64,000 nucleotides of DNA. Origin: Shewanella aquimarina. Lineage in GTDB: Bacteria; Pseudomonadota; Gammaproteobacteria; Enterobacterales; Shewanellaceae. The number at the start of each line of letters is the position of its first letter. The first letter of the stretch is position 1. Position numbers and translations under genes: made by a program. The stretch spans positions 1 to 64,000 of the forward strand of contig NZ_JAKIKY010000011.1 in assembly GCF_023349185.1 (NCBI RefSeq), given 5' to 3'. Shown here piece after piece: positions 36,620-48,452 of this stretch. The notes under the pieces were generated by a model. It had not been told where the DNA came from. It saw nothing but the letters and a program-made list of their open reading frames with translations, and made no database searches.

Positions 36620-37603
36620 GTGAACACTAGACGCTCTGCGCTACTTATTGCGCTGCTTTGCACCATCACACAGGCATCTGCCGAATTTATAACACCCTAT
36701 CGGCCCTATGAGTCACAGCGGCTTAGACTGGTTTACCAGGTTCAAACAGACGATTCAATGAGCGCTCTGGCGCAAGATTCAGGCCTGGCGCTGGAAGATA
36801 TAAAACAATCCTTGACGAGAAAGGATACTGAAGAGACTCGCCCCACCTCCCCCTTACCCACTAATAAAAAATCCCTAAGTGAGGTTATTCAGGCTCCAAA
36901 GGCAGGCGATTTAAATATGACGGTACAGACCGGCGCCCAGCGCAGGTCCGCTGGCGAGACGGCAGTTTATTACTTTAATACCCAAGCAGATCAGGAGTGG
37001 CAGGGCGATATTAGCCTAAGCCTTGCGTCTTCCCTGGCCAGTGCACGCCTTTCGACCCGTTCGATCATCGCCGGGGAGCCTTTTAGCCTCAGTGTGCCAA
37101 CGACGCCTAACTGCCAGTCGGGCGACTACATGTTTACCATCACGGCGACGGCCAAAAACGGTAAACAAGTTCGCCAACAGGCGGTAAGCCTGGAGCTTCT
37201 ACCAAACCACACCATAACCCATAGCTATCACAACACACAGAAGATCACCATAACGGATCACAATACCCATGGCATAAAGAGCATCATCAAGGTACCCCAG
37301 ACAGGCACAGTCTATGGCATTAACCTCATTGTTGAGATAGATCACCCCTGGCGTAGCGATCTTCAGGTCACCCTCACCTCACCCTCTGGCACTACTCACA
37401 CCCTAGATAAACGAGACGAGCCAACAGCGAGCTCCTGCCACTATCGCCTTAAGCAATTCGAGGGGGAAACCAGCAAAGGCGACTGGACACTGAACATCAC
37501 AGATCGCGCATCGGGCGATCAAGGCTATTTGCACGGCTGGACGATGGAGATCTTAAGCTATGACCCCCAATCTCCATCTGATTTAACCAAGAACCTTAAC
37601 TAG
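36620..37603 (+). CDS. secreted P/Homo B-domain protein without a protease domain
   Basis: The 327-residue protein has a signal peptide (SALLIALLCTITQASA). A middle part of unknown fold (about 30-195) contains LSVPTTPNCQSGDYMFTITATA, similar to the Ig-like region of protease 2. A C-terminal P domain (about 205-315) has VYGINLIVEIDHPWRSDLQVTLTSPSG and GDWTLNITDRASGDQGYLHGWTMEIL. No protease catalytic motif is present. The start is GTG at 36620 with GAGG eight bases upstream. Lying directly after protease 2, it may assist, bind or target it; this is inference. Confidence 0.8.
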   Translation: MNTRRSALLIALLCTITQASAEFITPYRPYESQRLRLVYQVQTDDSMSALAQDSGLALEDIKQSLTRKDTEETRPTSPLPTNKKSLSEVIQAPKAGDLNMTVQTGAQRRSAGETAVYYFNTQADQEWQGDISLSLASSLASARLSTRSIIAGEPFSLSVPTTPNCQSGDYMFTITATAKNGKQVRQQAVSLELLPNHTITHSYHNTQKITITDHNTHGIKSIIKVPQTGTVYGINLIVEIDHPWRSDLQVTLTSPSGTTHTLDKRDEPTASSCHYRLKQFEGETSKGDWTLNITDRASGDQGYLHGWTMEILSYDPQSPSDLTKNLN

Positions 37604-37621
37604 TCGCGGTTTAGTCCCATA

Positions 37622-37691
37622 AAATCCACGTAGATTAACGGGTAATTTGCCCCGCTAAATCCACATAAAATAGGGGGCAATTTGCCCCCTG
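37622..37691. repeat. 35-bp tandem duplication with palindrome
   Basis: Two units start AAATCCACGTAGATTAACGG (37622) and AAATCCACATAAAATAGGGG (37657), and both end in AATTTGCCCC. The second contains the near-perfect palindrome AGGGGGCAATTTGCCCCCT, which may work as a 3' hairpin for the P-domain gene. Confidence 0.7.
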
Positions 37692-37769
37692 CCTGCGGTC
37701 ATCATCCTCTTATCAGAACACACTGTTTTTACTGCCACAAATGCTCGGAAAAGGCTGTTGTCCATTGGC

Positions 37770-37790
37770 AGTTCTGCTACAATTTCGCCG
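37770..37790 (+). promoter_or_regulatory. possible extended -10 promoter of purC
   Basis: TTCTGCTACAATTTC contains TGnTACAAT, an extended -10 hexamer, about 45 bp before the purC start. No convincing -35 at standard spacing and no PurR-type box was found. Confidence 0.3.
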
Positions 37791-37832
37791 TAATTTCCTC
37801 CTCCAACATTACATATAAAAATATAAGACCCT

Positions 37833-38939
37833 ATGAATCAATCAAACAAAGTTTTAGCCGTTAATGACGACCTGCCTATTCGCACCGACAAGCCGGTACA
37901 CTCGGGTAAAGTTCGCAGCGTCTATTGGTTGACAGCCGAAGACAGCGCACGTCTTATTGCGCAAAAAGGTTATGACGTTCCTGCCGATACGCCACTGGCC
38001 ATCATGGTGATCAGCGACCGTATCTCCGCCTTTGACTGTATCTGGCAAGGCGAAAACGGCCTCAACGGCGTCCCAGGCAAAGGGGCGGCGCTCAACGCCA
38101 TTTCAAATCATTGGTTCAAACTATTTAAAGAGAAGGGCCTGGCCGACAGCCATATTTTGGATGTGCCTCACCCCTTCGTCTGGATAGTACAAAAGGCCCA
38201 GCCCGTGATGGTCGAGGCAATTGCCAGACAATACATCACAGGTTCTATGTGGCGTGCCTACAGCAAAGGCGAGCGTGACTTCTGTGGTATCACCCTACCT
38301 GAGGGACTGGAGAAGGATCAGAAGCTGGAAGAAGTGCTGATCACCCCATCGACCAAAGGTGTCTTAACCGGCCTTGAGGGTGTCCCCGAAGCCGATGACG
38401 TCAACGTTTCACGTGCGGATCTAGAGCGCCACCTAGAAGGCTTTAACTTCCACAGCAAGGACGATATCGACCTGTACGAGAAGCTGCTAAAAGAGGGCTT
38501 TGCGGTGATCAGCGAGGCCTTGGCCGAGCAGGATCAGATCTTCGTCGATACTAAGTTTGAGTTTGGCTATGTGAACGATGCTAACGGCCAGGAAAAACTC
38601 ATCTATATGGATGAAGTGGGCACCCCAGATTCTTCACGCATCTGGGATGGCGAAGCACGTCGCAATGGCAAGATCATCGAGAAGTCAAAAGAGGGCTTCA
38701 GACAGTGGCTGCTAAACCACTTCCCGGATCCCGATATCCTGCTAAACAAGGAGCGTATGCCTGAGCGTTTTGCCCTCGCCCGTGATAACAAGTTACCGAC
38801 CGAGGTGATGATGGATATCTCTAACACCTACGTTGGCATCGCCGAAACCATTATTGGCGAGAAGCTTCACCTGAGCGAGAACCCTCGCCAGGAGATCATC
38901 GACATCCTGCGTGATGAGTACCAGCTGATCCAGGCATAA
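37833..38939 (+). CDS. purC: phosphoribosylaminoimidazole-succinocarboxamide synthase, long form
   Basis: SAICAR synthase joins CAIR and aspartate with ATP in purine synthesis. The 368-residue product is the long form seen in Shewanella and Vibrio rather than the 237-residue E. coli type. Recognisable blocks are [52 protein letters not shown] and [16 protein letters not shown]. There is no good Shine-Dalgarno sequence before the ATG at 37833. It is monocistronic and followed by a strong terminator. Confidence 0.95.
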   Translation: MNQSNKVLAVNDDLPIRTDKPVHSGKVRSVYWLTAEDSARLIAQKGYDVPADTPLAIMVISDRISAFDCIWQGENGLNGVPGKGAALNAISNHWFKLFKEKGLADSHILDVPHPFVWIVQKAQPVMVEAIARQYITGSMWRAYSKGERDFCGITLPEGLEKDQKLEEVLITPSTKGVLTGLEGVPEADDVNVSRADLERHLEGFNFHSKDDIDLYEKLLKEGFAVISEALAEQDQIFVDTKFEFGYVNDANGQEKLIYMDEVGTPDSSRIWDGEARRNGKIIEKSKEGFRQWLLNHFPDPDILLNKERMPERFALARDNKLPTEVMMDISNTYVGIAETIIGEKLHLSENPRQEIIDILRDEYQLIQA

Positions 38940-38993
38940 CCGATACTCAGCCTGGCTAAGCTTGCCAGGGATAACTCGAAGTTTGATAAAAGA

Positions 38994-39029
38994 TAAGGCC
39001 AGCGCTTACGAGACGCTGGCCTTTTTATT
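38994..39029 (+). terminator. terminator after purC
   Basis: AAGGCCAGCG CTTACGAGA CGCTGGCCTT followed by TTT is a perfect ten-base stem with a T run. Confidence 0.9.
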
Positions 39030-39060
39030 ACGCTTGCCTGGTTATTGTACTTAACTCTAT

Positions 39061-39112
39061 GTTCCTAATCTAAGTTCCTAGTTTAAGCTCTTAATTTAGG
39101 TTCTTAGCTTTT
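39061..39112. repeat. 13-bp degenerate tandem repeat, 4 units
   Basis: GTTCCTAATCTAA, GTTCCTAGTTTAA, GCTCTTAATTTAG and GTTCTTAGCTTTT follow head to tail in the purC to M3-peptidase gap. Confidence 0.75.
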
Positions 39113-39494
39113 TTGTACTCAGCCTCTTTGCCTCTTCTATCGCAGTGATAGCTGTATTAGTGATTAAGGGCGCCAAGCAGTGAGGCGCTTCACCCTTATT
39201 GACGCAAGGGATTTACACCAGCACAAACGCCAGTACAGACACCAGTAAAGACACCAGTAAAGACACAGGCAAGGGTGGGATTAAAAAGCCCCAACGTGGC
39301 AACGCCCCCACTAGCACACTCGAATATAAAAATTGCTTTAATATTTTCTCACAACTTTATTAATCGAATCTTAAACTTTTGATTTGCCGCGCCCCTGCCC
39401 GACTTGATAAGGTATGGCGGCAATCACATCTTTAGCGCCCCCATGCCTGTTAGGCAGTAAAAAAACGATTGGGCGCCAGCAACAGGGAGAACCC
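39113..39494. other. gene-free spacer with 12-bp repeats, upstream of M3 peptidase
   Basis: At about 39229-39268 the 12-bp pattern ACCAGTAAAGAC occurs in about three copies. The rest is AT-rich near 39320-39380 and probably carries the promoter of the peptidase gene. No gene is seen. Confidence 0.5.
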
Positions 39495-41657
39495 ATGCGT
39501 AAGTCTATCCTCACCACGGCTATCTTAGCCGGTCTATATCTCACTGGCTGTACACCAGCGAGTCAGGAAGCAAGCAATACAGAAGTAGCAAGTAGCGAAG
39601 CGGCGAAGCCTGCCGTACAGGCGAGTGAAGGCCAAATCAATGCCAGCAACGTACTGCTCAAGAAGAGCGTGTTACAGTATCAGGCGCCTGAGTTTGATAA
39701 GATCACCTTCGACGATTATGCCCCCGCATTCACTCAAGGGATCATAGAGCACGATAAAGAGATCCAGGCGATCATCGACAACCAGGCCGCCGCAGATTTT
39801 AACAACACCATAGTTGCCATGGAAAAGTCTGGCAGCCTGCTTACCCGCGTGGCCAAGACCTTCTTTAACCTGGCCAGCGTTAACTCTAACAGCCAGGTAC
39901 AAACCCTGGAAGCCGAGCTAGCACCTAAGCTGTCTGCGCACTGGGACAACATCTTCTTAAACCCTGAGCTATTTGCCCGCGTAGAAAGCGTCTACAAGAG
40001 CCGCGACAGCCTAAGCGCCGAAGATAAACACTTGGTCGAGTATTACTACCTGGCATTCGAGCGCGCCGGTGCCAAACTCTCTGACGCAGATAAAGAGAAG
40101 ATGCGCGATCTTAACGGTCAGCTCGCCAGTCTAACCACGGAATTTTCGAAGAACGTTCTCGATTCATTTAAAAACGAAGTGATCATAGTTAAAGACAAGG
40201 CGGAGCTCGACGGCCTATCTGACGCCGAAATCGCTACCCTCGCCCAGGCCGCGAAAGATGCAGGCAAAGAGGGATACCTGATCACGCTTGTGAACACCAC
40301 CCGTCAACCAATTCTTTCCAGCCTGAATAATCGCGAGCTAAGAGAGAAAGTGTGGAAGACCTCGGCAAATCGCGCCATGGCGCTTAACGGCCCGAACATA
40401 GTCAAACAGTCACATCTGCACGCCGAAAAGGCAGCGCTACTGGGCTATGACTCTTGGGCGGCCTACACGGTAGCCGATCAGATGGCCAAGACACCGACAG
40501 CCGTATATGAGATATTAGATGACCTAGCCCCTAAGGCTGTGGCCAAGGCCAAGCTAGAGGCGGCGGACATACAGGCGCAGATTAAGGCATCGGGTCAAGA
40601 CTTCGAACTGGCACCTTGGGACTGGGCCTATTACAGCGAGAAGGTTCGTAAGGCCAAGTACGATCTGGATCAGAGCCAGGTCACGCCTTATTTCGAGTTT
40701 AACCGCGTCCTCAACGACGGCCTCTTCTTCGCCATGAAAAAACTCTACGGCATCACGGTCAAGCCGCGCAAAGATCTGCCTGTATGGAACCCAGATGTGC
40801 TGGCCTATGAGATCTTTAACAAAGACAAGAGCTCAGTCGGCATCTTCTATCTGGACCCTTATGCCAGAGAAGGTAAGAACGGCGGCGCCTGGATGGATGA
40901 GTTCGTGACCCAGAGCGGCCTGCTAGGCACTAAGCCTGTGATCTACAACGCGCTGAACATTCCAAAGCCAGCCTCAGGCCCAACCCTGATGACCTATGAT
41001 GAAGTCAGCACTATGTTCCACGAGTTTGGTCACGCTGTGCATGGTCTCTTCTCTCAGGTGAAATACCCAAGTGTGGCAGGTACGGCTACCCCGAGAGACT
41101 TCGTCGAGTTTCCATCACAGGCCAACGAAGACTGGTCTATCGATCCTGAAGTTCTGGCCAACTACGCCAAGCACTATCAGACTGGCGAGCCTATCCCTGC
41201 CGAGCTGCTGAAGAAGGTATTGGCGGCGAGCAAGTTTGGACAGGGCTTCGATACCACAGAGTATCTGGCGGCGGCCATTCTGGATATGGAATGGCACTCC
41301 ATTGGCGTCGATGCCAAGATCGACGACGTGGCTAAGTTTGAGCAGCAGGCGCTGGCGAAACACGGCATCGATTTTGCCCCAATCCCGCCACGCTACAAGT
41401 CGGCTTACTTTAGTCATGCGTTCGCCGGCGGTTATTCGGCGGGCTACTACGCCTACCTGTGGACCGAAGTCTTCGCGGCAGATGCCTTCGACTATATGAG
41501 CCATAACGGTGGCCTGTCGCTGGAAAACGGCAACAAGTTCCGCGACAACGTCCTCTCTAAGGGCAACAGCGAAGATCTGATGCAAGACTACATCAAGTTC
41601 ACCGGCAGAAAGCCTACCGTCGATGCCCTGCTAAAACACAGAGGCCTAACAGAATAA
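39495..41657 (+). CDS. dcp: M3-family dipeptidyl carboxypeptidase / oligopeptidase lipoprotein
   Basis: This zinc peptidase degrades short peptides and is probably anchored in the periplasm. The ATG at 39495 (GGGAG upstream) gives 720 residues. A lipoprotein signal ending LTGC is followed by a low-complexity linker. The catalytic motif is FHEFGHAVHG (HEFGH from His509), with the downstream glutamate in the family block NEDWSIDPEVLANYAKHYQ. An earlier in-frame ATG at 39414 would hide the lipobox. Family length is about 680-720. It ends at a strong bidirectional terminator. Confidence 0.92.
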   Translation: MRKSILTTAILAGLYLTGCTPASQEASNTEVASSEAAKPAVQASEGQINASNVLLKKSVLQYQAPEFDKITFDDYAPAFTQGIIEHDKEIQAIIDNQAAADFNNTIVAMEKSGSLLTRVAKTFFNLASVNSNSQVQTLEAELAPKLSAHWDNIFLNPELFARVESVYKSRDSLSAEDKHLVEYYYLAFERAGAKLSDADKEKMRDLNGQLASLTTEFSKNVLDSFKNEVIIVKDKAELDGLSDAEIATLAQAAKDAGKEGYLITLVNTTRQPILSSLNNRELREKVWKTSANRAMALNGPNIVKQSHLHAEKAALLGYDSWAAYTVADQMAKTPTAVYEILDDLAPKAVAKAKLEAADIQAQIKASGQDFELAPWDWAYYSEKVRKAKYDLDQSQVTPYFEFNRVLNDGLFFAMKKLYGITVKPRKDLPVWNPDVLAYEIFNKDKSSVGIFYLDPYAREGKNGGAWMDEFVTQSGLLGTKPVIYNALNIPKPASGPTLMTYDEVSTMFHEFGHAVHGLFSQVKYPSVAGTATPRDFVEFPSQANEDWSIDPEVLANYAKHYQTGEPIPAELLKKVLAASKFGQGFDTTEYLAAAILDMEWHSIGVDAKIDDVAKFEQQALAKHGIDFAPIPPRYKSAYFSHAFAGGYSAGYYAYLWTEVFAADAFDYMSHNGGLSLENGNKFRDNVLSKGNSEDLMQDYIKFTGRKPTVDALLKHRGLTE

Positions 41658-41681
41658 TCACTCGCGTGAATTCCAGGCATG

Positions 41682-41711
41682 AAAAAGCGGCTCAATGAGC
41701 CGCTTTTTTTA
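41682..41711. terminator. bidirectional terminator between M3 peptidase and lpxM-like gene
   Basis: AAAAGCGGCTC AAT GAGCCGCTTTT with A and T runs on either side ends both convergent genes. Confidence 0.88.
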
Positions 41712-41773
41712 TCGCTATCTGCTTCAGCGCGATCTTATCTCTAACGCTAACTTTAAAGAGCTAACTTTAAAAG

Positions 41774-42739
41774 TTAGTAAATAGAGGCTTCGCCCGGCGG
41801 ACGTGTACGCAAGAGTTTAAGGAACCACATATATTGCTCAGGATAGGCGTTAATCACCTGCTCCACCGCGCGGTTTAATGCCAGCGCCTCATTCTCCTTA
41901 CCCTGCATCTCATCTGGTGAGATGGGCGCGAGTACCGTCAGCAGATACTGGCGCTTTTGCTGATCATAGCCAATCTTAACCGGCATCACCTGGGCGTTAC
42001 CGGCCGAGGCCAGACGCCCCACCACAGGTAATGTGGCCTTAACCGTACCAAGAAATGGCGCGAAGACGCTCTTCTCAGGGCCTAAGTCTTCATCTGGCAA
42101 ATAGAAGAAGCTGTTATCGTTTTTCAGCTCAGACAGGAGCGCACGAATGCCCGACTCGCGCATATAGACGTTGCCGCCCTTAGAGCTACGCATACGGTTA
42201 TTAAACCAGTCGAACAACTTGTTACGATGCGCCTTGGCCATGGTGACCATGGGCAGTTCCAGGTTCAACCTCAGCCCGGCGTACTCTATGCCCCATACAT
42301 GAGGCATGATGAAGATCACCGGCTGACCAGCATCACGAGCGCGCTGCACATGCTCGAAGCCTTCAAGCTGAACGCGGCGACGCAAGTGAGCATCTGAGCG
42401 CAGCAGCAGTTCAGACTGCGCCAACAGGATCAATACAAAATTCTCGATATTATCATCGAGTAGCTTATCGATCTCGGCAGCCGACTTATCGGGAAAACAG
42501 GTCTCTAGGTTTACCCTGGCCACCTTGAGCGGCTTCTTGGCGATCTTCTTCACCAGACGCGCCAACAAACGTGCTATCGGATCCCGCAACCAGGCAGGCA
42601 TTAGGCCGAAAAACACCAGAAGGCCTATGGCAAACCAGGTTGGCCAATACTTGGGATGCAATAACTCGGCGCGAAAACGGCGATCGAAATACTTTGGCTT
42701 TTTAGACATGGCTTTTTTAGATATGGATTCTCTAGACAA
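41774..42739 (-). CDS. lpxM: lipid A biosynthesis (myristoyl/lauroyl) acyltransferase, LpxM-like
   Basis: This inner-membrane acyltransferase adds a secondary acyl chain to lipid A. The protein (up to 321 residues) has an N-terminal membrane segment (WFAIGLLVFFGLMPAW). The catalytic HX4E motif lies in IMPHVWGIEY, and FFYLPDEDLGPEKSVF and ATLPVVGRLA match LpxM. The C-terminal EQYMWFLKLLRTRPPGE is closer to LpxM than LpxL. The TTG at 42739 has GAGG eight bases upstream; an ATG at 42709 is the alternative. A 14-bp repeat covers this start region. Confidence 0.9.
   Translation of the reverse strand: MSRESISKKAMSKKPKYFDRRFRAELLHPKYWPTWFAIGLLVFFGLMPAWLRDPIARLLARLVKKIAKKPLKVARVNLETCFPDKSAAEIDKLLDDNIENFVLILLAQSELLLRSDAHLRRRVQLEGFEHVQRARDAGQPVIFIMPHVWGIEYAGLRLNLELPMVTMAKAHRNKLFDWFNNRMRSSKGGNVYMRESGIRALLSELKNDNSFFYLPDEDLGPEKSVFAPFLGTVKATLPVVGRLASAGNAQVMPVKIGYDQQKRQYLLTVLAPISPDEMQGKENEALALNRAVEQVINAYPEQYMWFLKLLRTRPPGEASIY
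42697..42738. repeat. 14-15-bp tandem repeat at the 5' end of lpxM-like gene
   Basis: CTTTTTAGACATGG, CTTTTTTAGATATGG and ATTCTCTAGACAAG follow each other. They encode the variable N-terminal SRESISKKAMSKK segment and overlap both candidate start codons. Confidence 0.55.
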
Positions 42740-42812
42740 GAGTACAACCTCTTCCTCATCCAGCGCCCGTACAACACAGGCTTTAACAACAGATAACCAG
42801 TTCAGAAGAAAC

Positions 42813-42836
42813 AGAAAAAGCCACTCAAGGAGTGGC
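42813..42836 (-). terminator. terminator after ihfA
   Basis: On the minus strand GGCCACTCC TTG AGTGGCTTTTTC forms a stem followed by a T run, between ihfA and the lpxM-like gene. Confidence 0.75.
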
Positions 42837-42858
42837 CTTCTCTATGTATTAAGTCGGA

Positions 42859-43155
42859 TTATTTACCGGCGTTAGCCTCTTCAACACGACTCTTCAGTTT
42901 CTGTCCTGGACGGAAAGTCACCACACGGCGAGCAGAAATCGGGATATCTTCGCCTGTTTTAGGGTTGCGACCCGGTCTTTGATTTTTGTCCCTTAGGTCA
43001 AAGTTGCCAAAGCCAGATAACTTGACCTGCTCACCACTCTCGAGGGCTTGACGAATTTCTTCGAAAAATGCCTCAACCATCTCTTTCGCAACGCGCTTGT
43101 TAATGCCAAGCGTTTCAAAAAGATGTTCTGCCATTTCGGCTTTGGTAAGTGCCAT
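42859..43155 (-). CDS. ihfA: integration host factor subunit alpha
   Basis: IHF-alpha is a 98-residue DNA-bending protein of the HU/IHF family. It starts [28 protein letters not shown] and contains the beta-arm signature [22 protein letters not shown]. It acts as a heterodimer with IhfB in recombination, replication and transcription. It lies four bases after pheT, the conserved pheST-ihfA order. Confidence 0.98.
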   Translation of the reverse strand: MALTKAEMAEHLFETLGINKRVAKEMVEAFFEEIRQALESGEQVKLSGFGNFDLRDKNQRPGRNPKTGEDIPISARRVVTFRPGQKLKSRVEEANAGK

Positions 43156-43159
43156 ACTT

Positions 43160-45547
43160 TTAATCCCTCAACAATGCGTTGAACTCGGTCTTGAGTTCAG
43201 AAACTACCTTTTCTACCATTTCAGCAATTTCTTTCTCTTCAAGCGTACGAGCGTTGTCTTGTAGTGTAAGTGCAATCGCCAGACTCTTTTTACCTGGTTC
43301 AACACCTTTACCTTGGTATACATCGAACAAGTTTAAGCCAACCAACTGATTTTCGCCAACTTTTCTTATCAAATTTACAACATTTCCTGCCGAAACATCT
43401 TCGTCAACTAAGATGGCAATGTCTCGTCGGTTTGCTGGAAACTTAGACACAGTCTGGGCTTGCGGCAAACTCGCGTGCAATAAGGCGTCTAATTCGAGCT
43501 CGAATACGATGGTTTTACCATTTAAGCCGAAGGGCTTTTCCAGGCTCGGATGGACGGCACCAATGACACCAATTACACGATCATTTCTTAAGATTTCAGC
43601 ACATTGCCCCGGATGAAGCGCCGGATGAGATGCTTTTTTAAAAGTAAATTCATCCTCTGAAACTGTCAAGCCGATAATGGCTTCGAGATCGCCCTTAAGG
43701 TCGAAAAAGTCGACAGTTTTTGATTCCATCGACCAATGTTCGTCATTTTGGTTACCGGCAATGACGGCGCCCAGCATAGCCTGCTGACGCACACCCGATT
43801 CGGCGTCGGTATCTGGCACGAAACGCAGACCGGTTTCAAACAGGCGAACACGGTTTTGCTGACGGCTCTGGTTGTAGCCCACGGCAGTCAACAGACCGGT
43901 GAACATAGACAAACGCATGGCCGACATCTCTACCGAGATTGGGTTTGGTAGCACCATGGCATCGCTGCCAGGATGAACCAGCTGTTGCAGCTTAGGATCG
44001 ACGAAGCTGTAGGTCACGGCTTCCTGGAAACCACGAGCTACCATCATGGCGCGCACACGCTTAAGGTCGATATCGGCCTCGTTATGCAGCGGCATGCTCA
44101 GTGCCGCAACCGGCGCAACATTCGGAATGTTGTTGTAACCATAGATGCGGGCAACCTCTTCGATAAGATCTTCTTCGATCGCCATATCGAAACGGTAAGT
44201 CGCCGTGGTCACCTGCCAGTTATCATCACTGCGTGATACGCCAAAGCCCAGACGTTCGAGGATTTCGGTCACATCGGCATCGCTAATGTGATGACCCAGT
44301 ACACGGTCTAGCTTGCTGCGACGCAGCAGGATGTCTGCAGGCTGAGGCAGATGCTCGTCGGCCTTTGCTTCGACCACAGGACCGGCTTGGCCGCCACAGA
44401 TCTCGAGTACCAGGCGCGTAGCACGGTCGATCACCTTATGTTGTAGCTCAGGGTCGACGCCACGCTCGAAACGGTGTGACGAGTCTGTGTGCAGACCCAG
44501 GCGACGGGATTTACCCATGATCGCCAGTGGCGCAAAGAAGGCACACTCAAGCAGGATATCCTGAGTCTCGCCTGTCACACCCGAGTATTCACCACCGAAC
44601 ACACCGGCCAAGGCCAGGGCTTGGCTGTTGTCGGCGATAACCAGAGTATCGTTTGGTACGGTAATTTCGTTGCCATCGAGCAGGGTAAGCTTCTCCTCAC
44701 CATCGCCCAGACGGATCTGGATCTTGCTATCGATTTTGGCTAAGTCGAAGGCATGCATAGGTTGACCGAACTCGATCAACACATAGTTGGTGATGTCGAC
44801 GATAGGATCGATAGAGCGAATGCCACTACGACGCAGCTTTTCCTGCATCCAGAGTGGCGACTGTGCCTTAACGTTAACATTCTTCACCACGCGGCCCAGA
44901 TAGCGTGGACACGCACTCGGCGCCTGGTTATCGATCTCGATAACGTCATCTATGCTAGGTGCTACGGCTTCCCAGGTTGGCGCGACAACGGCTTGGCGGT
45001 TAAGTACACCCACTTCGCGTGCAAGACCCACCATGCCGAGGCAATCGGCACGGTTAGCGGTAAGATCCACATCGATGATCGCATCGTCGAGATCCAGGTA
45101 TTCACGGACATCCTGGCCAATCGGCGCGTCCAGCGGCAGCTCGATAATGCCATCGCTCTCGATCTCTATGCCAAGCTCGCCATAGGAGCAGAGCATACCA
45201 AAAGAGGGCTGACCACGTAGTTTAGCCTTCTTGATCTTAAAATCACCCGGCAGTACGGCACCCACCATGGCCACGGCCACTTTTAGGCCCTGACGGCAGT
45301 TTGGCGCGCCGCAGACGATATCGATCAACTCATCCTGACCGACATTAATTTTCGTCACACGTAGCTTGTCGGCGTCTGGATGCTGGCCACACTCGACCAC
45401 CTCACCCACTACAACGCCCGAGAAATCACCAGCTACAGGGTCGACACCATCGACTTCGAGGCCCGCCATGGTGATCTGATGTGACAAATCGTCACGACTA
45501 ATACTTGGATTGACCCACTCACGAAGCCAAGACTCACTGAATTTCAT
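43160..45547 (-). CDS. pheT: phenylalanyl-tRNA synthetase beta subunit
   Basis: The 795-residue beta subunit of the alpha2-beta2 PheRS starts [21 protein letters not shown]. It has the OB-fold tRNA-binding domain (about 40-150, [18 protein letters not shown]), B3/B4 editing domain, B5, catalytic-like core ([15 protein letters not shown] [15 protein letters not shown]), and a C-terminal anticodon-binding FDX domain ([18 protein letters not shown]). It follows pheS by 15 bases. Length equals E. coli PheT. Confidence 0.97.
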   Translation of the reverse strand: MKFSESWLREWVNPSISRDDLSHQITMAGLEVDGVDPVAGDFSGVVVGEVVECGQHPDADKLRVTKINVGQDELIDIVCGAPNCRQGLKVAVAMVGAVLPGDFKIKKAKLRGQPSFGMLCSYGELGIEIESDGIIELPLDAPIGQDVREYLDLDDAIIDVDLTANRADCLGMVGLAREVGVLNRQAVVAPTWEAVAPSIDDVIEIDNQAPSACPRYLGRVVKNVNVKAQSPLWMQEKLRRSGIRSIDPIVDITNYVLIEFGQPMHAFDLAKIDSKIQIRLGDGEEKLTLLDGNEITVPNDTLVIADNSQALALAGVFGGEYSGVTGETQDILLECAFFAPLAIMGKSRRLGLHTDSSHRFERGVDPELQHKVIDRATRLVLEICGGQAGPVVEAKADEHLPQPADILLRRSKLDRVLGHHISDADVTEILERLGFGVSRSDDNWQVTTATYRFDMAIEEDLIEEVARIYGYNNIPNVAPVAALSMPLHNEADIDLKRVRAMMVARGFQEAVTYSFVDPKLQQLVHPGSDAMVLPNPISVEMSAMRLSMFTGLLTAVGYNQSRQQNRVRLFETGLRFVPDTDAESGVRQQAMLGAVIAGNQNDEHWSMESKTVDFFDLKGDLEAIIGLTVSEDEFTFKKASHPALHPGQCAEILRNDRVIGVIGAVHPSLEKPFGLNGKTIVFELELDALLHASLPQAQTVSKFPANRRDIAILVDEDVSAGNVVNLIRKVGENQLVGLNLFDVYQGKGVEPGKKSLAIALTLQDNARTLEEKEIAEMVEKVVSELKTEFNALLRD

Positions 45548-45562
45548 TATTTACTCGCTCCG

Positions 45563-46938
<1,376 letters not shown>

Positions 46939-48441
46939 ATGAGAGAAGTAAAGTTTCGATGGATAGATCAATATCTTATCCATATGACCCTGAAAACCAA
47001 GTTTACCATACTGGCAATCATCCCCATCATCACCCTCATGGGGCTTTCCTATATCCTCTATGGACAGTTCAATAGCCAGCTTAAGCAGAGTCACCAGCAC
47101 AGTGCCCTAGCTGACGCCCAGAAGATGGCGGAACTTATCGATCTGAGTCTGCAATATGTTGCTGACGACAAGGCCGATAACTATCAGCAGGCGCTCATCA
47201 GTGCAGGCTTTGCCGAACGCCAGTCCTCACTGAGCACCAAGGCGAGTCGCCTGGTAGACAACGGCGGCGGAACCTTAATGCAGGGGGATTCCCTGACGGC
47301 ATACAGCCGCGCCGCAAGCGCTAATCTGGCGGCTAAGACAGAGGTGACAGATCTCGACAAGCTGCTCAGCTCGGCCCAGAGCATCGTCATCATCAGCCTA
47401 GTGGCGCTTATCCTAGTCATTCTGATCAGCAGCTACTATATCTCCACCTTTGTTGGCGGCGCCCTCTACACCAACGTGATGGCGCTCAAGCGAGCGGCCG
47501 ATGGCGATCTCACCGGGCGATTAAACTTCTTCGAGGTGAAGGACGAGTTCAGCATTCTGGCGGTGAGCATAGATACCCTAGTCGAGCGTCAGCATCAGCT
47601 GGTGAGCCGCATGACCCAGGCCAGCAGCCAGATCCGCACCGTGGTGCAGGCCTTCAGACAGACGGCCCAGGAGGGACAGACCCTGGCCGCCGAGCAGCGT
47701 CAACACCTGGACTCACTGGCCACCGCCATGGAAGAGATGACCGCCGCGGTAAAAGAGGTCGCCCGCAATGCCGAGCAATCCTCCAATGAGACTCAAGAGG
47801 CTAACCAACAGGTAGAGGCAGGCTCGAAAGATATCGCCGTCACCGTCGAGGCCATTGGCGATCTGGCCAACGAAATCGGTGATGCCTCAACCGCGGTGAA
47901 TACCCTGAACGACAATGCCGCCAAGATCGACGAGGTGGTCACCACCATTAATGCCATCTCAGAGCAGACCAACCTGCTGGCCCTCAACGCCGCCATCGAG
48001 GCCGCCCGCGCCGGTGAGCAGGGCCGAGGCTTCGCCGTGGTTGCCGATGAGGTGAGAACCCTGGCCGGACGAACCCAGGCCGCCACGGTTGAGATCAAGT
48101 CGATGATCGAGGCGCTGCAGTCAGGCTCTCAGGCACTGACACAGGTGATGAAACGCACGGTCGAGAAGGCCCAAGACGGTAAGCAGCATGTGCTAGAAAC
48201 CGGCGAAGATCTCAAGGCCATCGCCCATCACAGTGAACGGGTGTACGAGATGAGCGTGCTGATCGCCACCTCGGCCGAGGAACAATCGGCCGTGGCCAAC
48301 GAGATCGCCACCAACCTGATGGAGATCCGCAATCAGTCTCATGATGTGGAGCAGTCAGCCAACCAGTCAGTCTCGGGCTGTGATGAACTGCACGCCACCG
48401 CCGAGCAGCTCGACCAGCTGCTGGTCGGGCTGAAAATCTAG
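46939..48441 (+). CDS. methyl-accepting chemotaxis protein
   Basis: This is a 500-residue membrane chemoreceptor. Transmembrane helix 1 is at about 24-45 ([19 protein letters not shown]), then a short periplasmic domain of about 100 residues with no recognised ligand fold, transmembrane helix 2 at about 150-170, a HAMP domain and a long cytoplasmic coiled coil. The signalling tip reads [35 protein letters not shown]. It has no C-terminal CheB/R pentapeptide. The signal sensed is unknown. A kinase-like sensor follows about 100 bp downstream. Confidence 0.93.
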   Translation: MREVKFRWIDQYLIHMTLKTKFTILAIIPIITLMGLSYILYGQFNSQLKQSHQHSALADAQKMAELIDLSLQYVADDKADNYQQALISAGFAERQSSLSTKASRLVDNGGGTLMQGDSLTAYSRAASANLAAKTEVTDLDKLLSSAQSIVIISLVALILVILISSYYISTFVGGALYTNVMALKRAADGDLTGRLNFFEVKDEFSILAVSIDTLVERQHQLVSRMTQASSQIRTVVQAFRQTAQEGQTLAAEQRQHLDSLATAMEEMTAAVKEVARNAEQSSNETQEANQQVEAGSKDIAVTVEAIGDLANEIGDASTAVNTLNDNAAKIDEVVTTINAISEQTNLLALNAAIEAARAGEQGRGFAVVADEVRTLAGRTQAATVEIKSMIEALQSGSQALTQVMKRTVEKAQDGKQHVLETGEDLKAIAHHSERVYEMSVLIATSAEEQSAVANEIATNLMEIRNQSHDVEQSANQSVSGCDELHATAEQLDQLLVGLKI

Positions 48442-48452
48442 TCAGTTTAGCA

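Noticed and set aside
37604..37832. PurR-type operator upstream of purC
   Set aside because: No ACGCAAACGTTTGCGT-like palindrome was found; the region is mainly a 35-bp duplication.
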